Shown here in pieces: positions 57,641 to 64,000 of a stretch of DNA of 64,000 nucleotides (position 1 is its first letter; every line of letters starts with the position of its first letter). This stretch comes from Paracoccus sp. SCSIO 75233 (GTDB taxonomy: Bacteria > Pseudomonadota > Alphaproteobacteria > Rhodobacterales > Rhodobacteraceae). The notes beneath the pieces are model-generated. The model searched no databases and was not told where the DNA came from. It saw only the letters and a program-made list of their open reading frames with translations. The stretch is from NCBI RefSeq assembly GCF_027912675.1, contig NZ_CP115757.1, positions 1,364,001-1,428,000 on the forward strand, in the 5' to 3' direction. The position numbers and the translations under genes are program-made.

Positions 57641-57771
57641 GATCCTGTCCCGCTGTTTTGTTTCTTCCCGCCGTTGTTAGGACGAAACCGGCAGCGGCGG
57701 CAACCTTATCGGGCAAGGCTGCATCGGCGCGGCACCGCCGGACCCGGACCGCAAGAGAAACAATTCCCCGC

Positions 57772-57805
57772 TTTTTCGCGTTGTGCTGTGGGAGAACGCG
57801 AAAAA
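57772..57805. repeat. 11-bp perfect inverted repeat before the dodecin gene
   Basis: TTTTTCGCGTT (57772-57782) and AACGCGAAAAA (57795-57805) flank a 12-base loop. The right arm ends just before the AGGAGG ribosome site of the dodecin gene (57821). It may be an operator in the divergent patatin/dodecin gap or a 5' leader hairpin controlling translation. Confidence 0.75.
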
Positions 57806-57820
57806 CAGGAGGAAACGAAT

Positions 57821-58024
57821 ATGACCGTTGCACGTATCACTGAAATCTCCGCGACCTCGAAAACCGGCTTTGAGGATGCGGTGAAGCAGGGGCTCAAGCG
57901 CGCGCATGAAACGCTGCGCAACGTCAAGGGCGCCTGGGTCAAGGAACAACTCGTCGAATGCGATGACGGCGAGATCACCGAATATCGCGTCAATATGATG
58001 GTGACGTTCATTCTCGACGACTGA
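57821..58024 (+). CDS. dodecin family flavin-binding protein
   Basis: A 67-residue dodecin: VARITEISATSKTGFEDAVKQGLKRAHETLRNVKGAWVKEQ matches the family strand-helix-strand pattern, ending in VNMMVTFILDD. Dodecins form hollow dodecamers that store and quench riboflavin, FMN or CoA. The start ATG 57821 has AGGAGG at good spacing and is preceded by a long inverted repeat. A clear intrinsic terminator follows at 58056-58087, so it forms its own transcript. Confidence 0.9.
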   Translation: MTVARITEISATSKTGFEDAVKQGLKRAHETLRNVKGAWVKEQLVECDDGEITEYRVNMMVTFILDD

Positions 58025-58055
58025 ACCCGCCCATCCCGGCGCGGATGCGCGTCTG

Positions 58056-58087
58056 AAGCCCCGTGGCGACAGGCTGCGGGGCTTTTT
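58056..58087 (+). terminator. intrinsic terminator after dodecin
   Basis: AAGCCCCG pairs with CGGGGCTT around a 12-base loop and is followed by TTTT within GGGGCTTTTTAT, about 30 bases past the dodecin stop. This is a standard rho-independent terminator for the rightward transcript. Confidence 0.88.
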
Positions 58088-58239
58088 ATATCGGCTTGTC
58101 GTCCGTCAGGCTCGGCTTTTTTCGGCAGGCATCACATTTAATGTATCCAACGCGTGGCAATGCGCCGCAGCGGGGTTGGCGTTTGCCGACAAAAGGACTA
58201 ATTTTCAGGCGCGAACTGAAATAATGCCGGAAAAATCGA

Positions 58240-58938
58240 ATGGTTCCTCACGTCGCTCAGGCAGCGAGAAATTCCGTATTGCTGCGTCACCTGCCGGACG
58301 AGCTTTGCCGCAGGCTGCTGGATGGCGCGACGGAGCGCAAGGTGGCGAACGGGGAGACGATTTTTGTCCAGGGCGAGCCAGCCGATGCGGTTTTTCTGAT
58401 CATCGAGGGCTGGGTGAAACTGTTCCGCGTCTCCACCGGCGGGGCGGAGGCGGTCGTGGCGATCCTTGCCCGCAACCAGAGCTTCGGCGAGGCCGTGGCG
58501 CTGCGCGATCAGCCTTACCCGGTCTCGGCAGAAGCGATTGCGGATACCCAGCTTCTGCAGATCGACGGCAGATGGCTGCGTCGTCAGTTGATGTCGGACC
58601 CCGAGCTTGCCGTCAGCCTGCTGGCCGCCAGCTATGTGCATCTGCATGCGCTTGTCGGCCAGGTCGAGCAGCTCAAGGCCCGCTCCGGCGTGCAGCGGCT
58701 GGCGGAGTTTCTGGTCAAGCTGGCCGATCAGGATGGCCCCGCGTGTCAGGTCGCCCTGCCCTATAACAAGGTTCTGATCGCGGGCCATCTGGGCATCCAG
58801 CCCGAAAGCCTGTCACGCGCCTTCGCCCGGCTGCGCAGCCATGGCGTACGGATGGACGGCAACAAGGCCGTCATCGACGATATCGAGAAGCTCCGCGAAA
58901 TCGCCAGCCAGGACAAGGGCCAGCCCTGGCAGCGATAG
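58240..58938 (+). CDS. Crp/Fnr family regulator, NNR/DNR-like
   Basis: A 232-residue cyclic-nucleotide-type sensory domain (GETIFVQGEPADAVFLIIEGWVKLFRVS) joined by a long helix to a winged-helix domain (LPYNKVLIAGHLGIQPESLSRAFARLRSHGV). No Fe-S cysteine cluster of FNR type is seen. The neighbouring nnrS and an NNR-type TTAAC-N4-GTCAA box at 60324 make a nitric-oxide-responsive role (NNR/DNR type) likely. That is inference from context; sensing chemistry is not visible in the sequence. ATG 58240 begins MVPHVAQAARN. Confidence 0.82.
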   Translation: MVPHVAQAARNSVLLRHLPDELCRRLLDGATERKVANGETIFVQGEPADAVFLIIEGWVKLFRVSTGGAEAVVAILARNQSFGEAVALRDQPYPVSAEAIADTQLLQIDGRWLRRQLMSDPELAVSLLAASYVHLHALVGQVEQLKARSGVQRLAEFLVKLADQDGPACQVALPYNKVLIAGHLGIQPESLSRAFARLRSHGVRMDGNKAVIDDIEKLREIASQDKGQPWQR

Positions 58939-58948
58939 CGGCGCTGGT

Positions 58949-60145
58949 TCATGCCGCGTCGGGTTTGCCATCCGCCCTCGGCGCGAAGAAGATCGGCCAC
59001 AGCGCGGCGAGGTACAGCGCAAACGCCGCGATCCACAGCAATCCCGACAGGATGATCCCGGTCTCATAGAACTGCGCGGGCCAGGCGGATGCCGCCCATC
59101 TCAGCAGGGCGGAGACCGGCAGCAGCGCATAACCAAGCGCGACCGGCCCCGGTGCCACCAGTTCCCGCCCGGAATGGCCAAGGCTGGCGCGGCTCATCAC
59201 AGCCAGCGTCATGCCGCCAATCGCACCAATGGCGAGGATATGCAGCGCCCCGGTCTCCGACCCGATCCCGAACATCGAAAGCCCCCACAGCGCCAGCCCA
59301 AGCGCCAGCATCGCGTAACCCAGATGCAGCGCCCAGACGATCGGCTGATCCCGCATCCGCCAGCCCGCCCAGCCACAAAGCCGCAGGAACGCGACCGGAC
59401 CGGCCAGAAGCGCCAGAACCCCGGCAAATCCGTCCGGCAGGCCAAGCAGCACGCTCAAAGCCGCTGCAATCGGCAGGACCACCCCAAGACGGTCGATTGC
59501 GACCGGGATTTTCGGCATCTCCGCCGCCCGCCCCGCACGCAGCAGCGCATTGCGGGTGAAGGCGGGCGTCACCCGGCCACCAAGGGCTGCGATCATTGCC
59601 GCAATCGTCAGAAGCCCGCCACGCAGACCCTGCCACTCGGTCCCGGCGACGCCGATCCAGTCCAGATGCACCAGCAGATTTCCGGTCCAGACCATGCTGA
59701 GCAGCAGCAGAAACATCATGTTCTGCGGTTTCGGCCGCGCCAGAAGCTGGGTCAGCACCTTGGCGGCCAGCACCGGCAGGAACGCCAGATCGACGATGGC
59801 GACCACAACCGGCGGCAATTGCGGCGCGATCCAGACCGCGAAACGCCCCGCCAGCCACAGGCTGAACACGATGGCGATAAAGCGTTCCGGTGCCGCGCGC
59901 GCCCCGGTCCAGTTCGGCACCGCGGTCAGAAAGAACCCGCCAAGTGCTGCTGTCGCATAGCCGAAAATCATCTCATGGGCATGCCAAAGCTGCGGCGTCC
60001 CCCCGGGTCCGGCCATGTCGAGGCCCATGAACTGGCCCGACAGCCACAGCGTCCAGACCGCAACCGACAACACGGCCCAAAGACCCGCTGCCCAGAAAAA
60101 CACCCGCCACCCGGCGCGAAACAGATTTGCAGGAGAATTGGTCAT
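58949..60145 (-). CDS. nnrS: NnrS family membrane protein
   Basis: A 398-residue, about twelve-helix haem- and copper-containing membrane protein of the NnrS family. Conserved features include LWHAHEMIFGYATAALGGFFLTAVPNWTG near the N-terminus, GRVTPAFTRNAL and GALHILAIGAIGGMTLAVMSRASLGHSGR. NnrS protects against nitric oxide, and its gene is usually controlled by NNR-type regulators. It converges on the Crp/Fnr gene, which ends 10 bases away. Its upstream region shares an NNR-type box with the TSUP gene. Confidence 0.95.
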   Translation of the reverse strand: MTNSPANLFRAGWRVFFWAAGLWAVLSVAVWTLWLSGQFMGLDMAGPGGTPQLWHAHEMIFGYATAALGGFFLTAVPNWTGARAAPERFIAIVFSLWLAGRFAVWIAPQLPPVVVAIVDLAFLPVLAAKVLTQLLARPKPQNMMFLLLLSMVWTGNLLVHLDWIGVAGTEWQGLRGGLLTIAAMIAALGGRVTPAFTRNALLRAGRAAEMPKIPVAIDRLGVVLPIAAALSVLLGLPDGFAGVLALLAGPVAFLRLCGWAGWRMRDQPIVWALHLGYAMLALGLALWGLSMFGIGSETGALHILAIGAIGGMTLAVMSRASLGHSGRELVAPGPVALGYALLPVSALLRWAASAWPAQFYETGIILSGLLWIAAFALYLAALWPIFFAPRADGKPDAA

Positions 60146-60386
60146 ACCGGCTCCACTCCATCACTCGGACTGGCATCAGACTGGTCAGGCCGGATTTGCC
60201 GCGATCCCTTGCCACGCCGGACAGGCTCACCCCCTAAACGACACGGCACGGACACACAGCAGAACCGACATGACGGGCTCGTCCATTCCGCGACCAATCT
60301 GCCCCGGACCGGCTTTCGCGACCTTAACAACGGTCAAGCTGCTTTGCCGCTTTCCATTGCCGTGGCGCCGTGCATGATCGCCGGTC
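60146..60386. other. divergent nnrS/TSUP control region
   Basis: The 241 bases between the divergent nnrS and TSUP genes contain the NNR-type box at 60324-60337 and no coding sequence I recognise. Confidence 0.5.
60324..60337. promoter_or_regulatory. NNR/FNR-type box (TTAAC-N4-GTCAA)
   Basis: TTAACAACGGTCAA fits the TTAAC-N4-GTCAA arrangement of FNR-superfamily sites and resembles sites described at Paracoccus nir/nor promoters. Its centre is about 56 bases before the TSUP start and about 185 before the nnrS start, so it could activate either. A direct match to the regulator encoded at 58240 is inferred. Confidence 0.6.
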
Positions 60387-61136
60387 ATGGCTGATCTGAT
60401 TCTGATTTTCGTGGCCGGGGTTTTCGGCGGGTTGTTGAATGCGATTGCAGGCGGGGGAACGTTCATCACCTTTCCCGCCCTCGTCTTTATCGGCGTGCCG
60501 GAGATCGTCGCGAATGCGACCTCAACCGTCGCGGCGATGCCCGGCTATCTGTCGGCGGCCATCGGGTTTCGGCGCGATATTGCGGAGCTGGACCGGGCGC
60601 TGCTGCTGCGGCTGACCGGCTGGACCATGCTTGGCGGGGCCATCGGATCGGGGCTCTTGCTGATCTCCTCCAACGCTGCATTCGCGGTGCTGGTGCCGTT
60701 TTTGCTGCTGGGTGCGACGCTGGTGTTCCTGCGTGGCGCGCAGGTTCGGGAATGGGCGGCACGGCGGCGCGGCGCGGTCACGGCCTTCGGGGCCGGGTCG
60801 ATGGTGCCGGTGGCAATCTATGGCGGCTATTTCAACGGCGGGCTGGGCATCGTCCTGCTGGCGCTGTTCGCGATGTGGGGGATGACCAATCTGCATGTCA
60901 TGAACGGGCTGAAATCCTGGCTGAGCTTCGCGCTCTCGGTCGTCTCGCTGGCGATTTTCGCCTCGGGCGGCAAGATCGTCTGGATCCCGGCCATCGTCAT
61001 GGCGCTTGGCACGATCATTGGCGGGCTGGCAGGCGCGCCGGTTTCGCGGCGCATCCCGATGCCGGCGCTGCGTATCCTGATCGCCGCTGTCGGCTTTGGC
61101 ATGACCGCCGTATTCCTGTGGCGGCTGATCGCCTAA
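60387..61136 (+). CDS. TSUP (TauE/SafE) family exporter
   Basis: A 249-residue membrane protein of the sulfite/sulfonate exporter family (TauE/SafE). The first repeat FVAGVFGGLLNAIAGGGTFITFPALVFIGVPEIVANATSTVAAMPG is the TSUP signature; the second repeat (IYGGYFNGGLGIVLLALFAMWGMTNLHVMNGLKS) mirrors it, typical of the duplicated fold. Substrates include sulfite and sulfoacetate, but not certainly here. An NNR-type box lies upstream. It converges on the SufE gene with a 4-base overlap. Confidence 0.88.
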   Translation: MADLILIFVAGVFGGLLNAIAGGGTFITFPALVFIGVPEIVANATSTVAAMPGYLSAAIGFRRDIAELDRALLLRLTGWTMLGGAIGSGLLLISSNAAFAVLVPFLLLGATLVFLRGAQVREWAARRRGAVTAFGAGSMVPVAIYGGYFNGGLGIVLLALFAMWGMTNLHVMNGLKSWLSFALSVVSLAIFASGGKIVWIPAIVMALGTIIGGLAGAPVSRRIPMPALRILIAAVGFGMTAVFLWRLIA

Positions 61137-61543
61137 GCCGCTGCGGCGTAATCGCGGATCCGGGCCACCATAGCCCGCAACCCGTTGGACCGCTGTGCCG
61201 ACAGATGTTCGTCCAGACCCAGCCGCGCCAGCTCCGCGCCCGCATCGACATCCGCAACCTCGGCCACGGGACGCCCGGCGTAAAGCGCATGAACGACTGC
61301 GATCAGCCCGCGCACGATCAGCGCGTCGCTGTCACCGATGAAATCGAACCGGCCATCATCGACCTTCGGCACGATCCAGACCTGACTCGCACAGCCCTCG
61401 ACCTTGCTGGTCTTGGTCTGCAGGGCCGGGTCCATCTGCGGCATCGCCTTGCCAAGCTCGATCAGGTGGCGATAGCGATCTTCCCAGTCATCCAGAAATT
61501 CGAATGTCTCGACGATGTCTTCGAAAGCGGTCGTACTCATCAT
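61133..61543 (-). CDS. sufE: SufE family Fe-S assembly protein
   Basis: A 136-residue sulfur-acceptor protein. FEFLDDWEDRYRHLIELGK and KVEGCASQVWIVPK carry the SufE pattern; the sulfane-accepting cysteine is in KVEGC(A/S). SufE accepts persulfide from SufS and boosts Fe-S cluster assembly. It is not next to a suf operon here. ATG 61543, with a second ATG following directly, is preceded by GGAGGG. Confidence 0.9.
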   Translation of the reverse strand: MMSTTAFEDIVETFEFLDDWEDRYRHLIELGKAMPQMDPALQTKTSKVEGCASQVWIVPKVDDGRFDFIGDSDALIVRGLIAVVHALYAGRPVAEVADVDAGAELARLGLDEHLSAQRSNGLRAMVARIRDYAAAA

Positions 61544-61659
61544 GCGCCCTCCTTGGCGGCGCGTCCCTGCTAGCGCGGCACGGCGGCAAGGTCAAAGAGG
61601 CTTTGCGCCCTGCCCGTCAATCGCCTATCACAGGGGGCGATACGACCTGTGGAGAGATC

Positions 61660-62169
61660 ATGCGCGCAGCGACCCTTGCCCTGACCCTTGGCACCGTTCT
61701 GGCCATCACCGGCTGTTCCCGAATTGGCAGCGACAGCGGGCTGAACCCTCTGGGCTGGTTCGGCGGCTCGCGCCCGGCCGCAACGCTTGAACCGGAGGGC
61801 GGATGGGCCACGCCGGAACGCGATGCGCGCCAGCCCGTACCGCAGATCCTTTCCGTCGAGATGGAACCGATGAATGAAGGCCAGATCCTGCTGGTCCGGG
61901 CCTTCGCGCCGGTCAAGGGCTGGTACGATCTGGAACTGATCACCGAAGAGCTGCAACCGGCGGGCCAGCTTCGCCCTGACGGGTTCGGCGTGCTGCGGCT
62001 GGTTCTGGTCGGCAACCCGCCGGCGGCGGAGGAAGCCACGCTGCCGCTGGCCGCAAACCCGCAGGTGGATATTCTGAACATCGCCCTGCCGGTTTCGACC
62101 ATCGAGCTGTCGCGGATCCGCGAAATCCAGATCCGCTCCGCGCGCGGCGTGACGACATTGCGCCCCTAA
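61660..62169 (+). CDS. uncharacterised lipoprotein
   Basis: A 169-residue putative lipoprotein with signal TLALTLGTVLAITGC (lipidated Cys19), a Gly/Ser-rich linker and a beta-rich domain (QILLVRAFAPVKGWYDLELITEEL, PQVDILNIALPVSTIELSRIREIQIRSARG). I recognise no family by motif, though such proteins occur in Rhodobacterales. ATG 61660 follows GGAGAG. It converges on the GNAT gene with a 4-base overlap. Confidence 0.75.
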   Translation: MRAATLALTLGTVLAITGCSRIGSDSGLNPLGWFGGSRPAATLEPEGGWATPERDARQPVPQILSVEMEPMNEGQILLVRAFAPVKGWYDLELITEELQPAGQLRPDGFGVLRLVLVGNPPAAEEATLPLAANPQVDILNIALPVSTIELSRIREIQIRSARGVTTLRP

Positions 62170-62609
62170 AGCGGCTTCTTGAACCCGATATGGCTGGGTT
62201 CATAGCCCAGCCTTTCATAGAACCGATGCGCATCGGCGCGGGCTGCGTTGCTGGTCAACTGCATCAGCCGCGCCCCGCCTGCGCGCGCCCGGGCCTCCGC
62301 ATCGGCCATCAGCGCCGCACCGGCACCCTGCCCCCGCAAAGCCGCGTCGACACGCACCGCCTCGATCTGCGCCCGCCGGGCGGCGGTCAGCGACAGGCCG
62401 GAGATCAGGGTGAGTTGATAGGTGGCGACGATGCGCCCCTCAGCCTCACCGACATAGAGCATATTGCCGCCCTCGGCCTGCATGGCGTCGAAAGCGGCGA
62501 GATACGGGGCGGGATCACGGCTCTCGCGCCCCCGTCCCAGCATATCGTCGCTCAGAAGCGCCACGACCGCGGCCACGTCATCGCGCGTCGCTGGCCTGAA
62601 ATCTATCAC
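62166..62609 (-). CDS. GNAT family N-acetyltransferase
   Basis: A 147-residue acetyltransferase. The acetyl-CoA-binding loop is DAALRGQGAGAALMADAEARARAGG (RGQGAG), followed by RADAHRFYERLGYEPSHIGFKK. The substrate is unknown. It is translationally coupled to trpF by an ATGA overlap on the same strand, placing it in the trpF-lapA-ihfB line. Confidence 0.88.
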   Translation of the reverse strand: MIDFRPATRDDVAAVVALLSDDMLGRGRESRDPAPYLAAFDAMQAEGGNMLYVGEAEGRIVATYQLTLISGLSLTAARRAQIEAVRVDAALRGQGAGAALMADAEARARAGGARLMQLTSNAARADAHRFYERLGYEPSHIGFKKPL

Positions 62610-63238
62610 GCCGACGCGGCGATGAACTGGCGGATCAGGTCGGGGTCTTTCTGCCCCGGCGCGGATTCGACGCCCGAGGACACATCGACAATGCGGGTGC
62701 CGGTCAGGCGGATCGCCTCGCCCACATTCTTAGGCGTAAGCCCCCCCGCCAGCATCCACGGTGTCAGCCATTTGCGGCCTACCAGCAAGCGCCAGTCGAA
62801 GGGCAACCCGTTGCCGCCCGGCAGAACCGCGTCTTTCGGGGCTTTCGCATCGACCAGCAGCAGATCCGCGACCAGCCCGTAATCCCAAAGCGCATCGAGA
62901 TCGTCCGGCCCGGCCACGCCAACCGCCTTCATGACCGGCAGCCCGGTCAGCGCCTTGACCTCCGTCACCCGCTCCGGCGTCTCCGCCCCGTGAAGCTGCA
63001 CGATGTCGAGGGGGACCACGTCCAGAACCGACCGCAGCAGATCATCATCGGGGTTCACAAACAGCCCGACACGCGCGACACCGGTCGGCACGTCGACAGC
63101 CAAGGCGGCAGCATCCTCCGGGCTGACATAGCGCGGCGATTTCGGAAAGAAGTTGAAGCCGAGATAAGCCGCCCCGGCCCCGACCGCCGCCGCGATATGG
63201 TCAGGCCGCGTCAGCCCGCAGATCTTGACCTGCGCCAA
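62606..63238 (-). CDS. trpF: phosphoribosylanthranilate isomerase
   Basis: A 210-residue TIM-barrel enzyme for the third step of tryptophan synthesis. QVKICGLTRPDHIAAAVGAGAAYLGFNF contains the catalytic Cys7; the phosphate-binding region is WMLAGGLTPKNVGEAIR and the catalytic Asp/Ser segment is RIVDVSSGVESAPG. Homologues usually sit beside trpB, which is not visible here. The start at 63238 follows the LapA gene by 3 bases. Confidence 0.95.
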   Translation of the reverse strand: MAQVKICGLTRPDHIAAAVGAGAAYLGFNFFPKSPRYVSPEDAAALAVDVPTGVARVGLFVNPDDDLLRSVLDVVPLDIVQLHGAETPERVTEVKALTGLPVMKAVGVAGPDDLDALWDYGLVADLLLVDAKAPKDAVLPGGNGLPFDWRLLVGRKWLTPWMLAGGLTPKNVGEAIRLTGTRIVDVSSGVESAPGQKDPDLIRQFIAASA

Positions 63239-63241
63239 GGC

Positions 63242-63643
63242 TCAGCGGGTCGCAGGCAGGGTGCTGCCCGGTGCCGGCTCGGCAGAGGGGACGGGCTTGG
63301 GCTTGTCGAGGATCGCCTTGACCTCGTCACGCGGGGCATTGTGGGTATCGCGGAGCGACCCGACCTCGCGCTGAAGCTGGGCCACCTCTTCCTTGCGGCG
63401 CGCGGCCTCGCTGCGGATATGCGCCTCGCGCAGCCATTCCCAGATCAGGCCGATGACGATCCCGAACAGGATCGCCAGAAAAATGACCAGGAACAATGGG
63501 ATGGTGATCTGCCACCCGCCCCAGAAATACTGCTCCAACCCTTCAGGCACGGCGCGCACCGTAACGGTACCGCGATTGGCCAGTGCAATCCCCACCAGAA
63601 TAATGGCGAGCACGGCGACGAAGAGAAGGCGGATAAAGCGCAT
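63242..63643 (-). CDS. LapA-domain (DUF1049) membrane protein
   Basis: A 133-residue protein with two helices (FIRLLFVAVLAIILVGIALAN and LFLVIFLAILFGIVIGLIW) and a short coiled coil (ARRKEEVAQLQREVGSL). This is the LapA (lipopolysaccharide assembly protein A) domain, which is involved with LapB in control of LPS synthesis in enterobacteria. The function in alphaproteobacteria is not established. It lies between ihfB and trpF on the same strand. Confidence 0.88.
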   Translation of the reverse strand: MRFIRLLFVAVLAIILVGIALANRGTVTVRAVPEGLEQYFWGGWQITIPLFLVIFLAILFGIVIGLIWEWLREAHIRSEAARRKEEVAQLQREVGSLRDTHNAPRDEVKAILDKPKPVPSAEPAPGSTLPATR

Positions 63644-63692
63644 GGTATTCCCCGGATCGAATGAAGATCAGCTGGTTACAGCATGTGCCAGA

Positions 63693-63977
63693 TCACGCGT
63701 CGTCATTCAACCTGTCACGCAGCAGCTTGCCGGTCTTGAAGAACGGGACATGCTTTTCCTCGACCGGCACGGATTCGCCCGTGCGGGGGTTTCTGCCAAC
63801 CCGCGCATCGCGCCGCTTGACGGAAAACGCGCCAAAACCGCGCAGCTCCACACGCTCGCCACGCGCCATCGCGTCGATGATTTCGTCAAAAATGGTCGAG
63901 ACAATCCTGTCCACGTCCCGTTGAACGAGATGCGGATTCTCTTCCGCGATTTTCTGAATAAGCTCTGAACGAATCAT
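63693..63977 (-). CDS. ihfB: integration host factor subunit beta
   Basis: A 94-residue IHF beta/HU-family DNA-bending protein: [32 protein letters not shown], then the beta-arm region [33 protein letters not shown], whose Pro intercalates in DNA. It pairs with IHF alpha. ATG 63977 follows GGGGGAAG. It is the first gene of a leftward set with lapA, trpF and GNAT. Confidence 0.94.
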   Translation of the reverse strand: MIRSELIQKIAEENPHLVQRDVDRIVSTIFDEIIDAMARGERVELRGFGAFSVKRRDARVGRNPRTGESVPVEEKHVPFFKTGKLLRDRLNDDA

Positions 63978-64000
63978 TCTTCCCCCGTACATTAACCGCA

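Overview
The window is 64 kb of GC-rich, densely packed chromosome from an alphaproteobacterium, most likely Rhodobacteraceae and close to Paracoccus (inferred from gene content, not measured). Supporting signs are an NDUFS4-type complex I accessory gene, DUF2842, DUF6446 and DUF1127 genes, a direct-repeat GAAC-N7-GAAC LexA box in front of uvrB, and a TTAAC-N4-GTCAA (NNR/FNR-type) box next to nnrS. There is no rRNA, CRISPR array, insertion sequence, prophage or integrase. The only complete RNA gene is tRNA-Arg(TCT).

Layout. 1-9.2 kb holds a partial RatA/COQ10-like gene, a zinc metallopeptidase, a YqaA-type membrane protein with dsbB, gyrA, an AI-2E-type permease, a J-domain protein, bolA, an S4 RNA-binding protein, and a sulfide-detoxification pair (DUF442 sulfurtransferase plus ETHE1-like persulfide dioxygenase). 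9.3-15.5 kb is a complete cytochrome bd operon, cydDCABX, including the 45-residue cydX. 15.6-26.1 kb has the tRNA, a Hint-domain protein, uvrB, two tandem I78-type inhibitor lipoproteins, an orphan ParA, an M19 dipeptidase, thiamine pyrophosphokinase, purA and a DUF1127 gene. 26.4-32.9 kb carries alaS and the glyQ-DUF6446-glyS operon. 33-41.6 kb has a SPOR/peptidoglycan-binding-like exported protein, a TrkH potassium transporter and a full dppABCDF operon.

41.8-51.4 kb is the most distinctive stretch. A GntR/UTRA regulator and a Gfo/Idh/MocA oxidoreductase face away from an SsuD-like flavin monooxygenase, a three-part TRAP transporter and a GH116 glycosidase. A 3-hydroxyisobutyrate-dehydrogenase-like reductase converges at the far end. 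The monooxygenase keeps the residues that SsuD uses around its substrate sulfonate. I therefore propose a TRAP-fed pathway for a glycoside or sulfonated sugar, analogous to but built differently from the ABC-fed sulfoquinovose monooxygenase pathway. This is inference.

51.5-64 kb has a penicillin-acylase-family hydrolase, the pseudouridine catabolism pair psuK-psuG, a DUF502 protein, a patatin, a dodecin preceded by a long inverted repeat, a Crp/Fnr regulator with nnrS (nitric oxide response), a TSUP exporter, a SufE-like protein, a lipoprotein, a GNAT acetyltransferase, trpF, a LapA-domain protein and ihfB. Most operons show 4-base ATGA or GTGA start/stop overlaps, so gene order reflects co-translation in many places.
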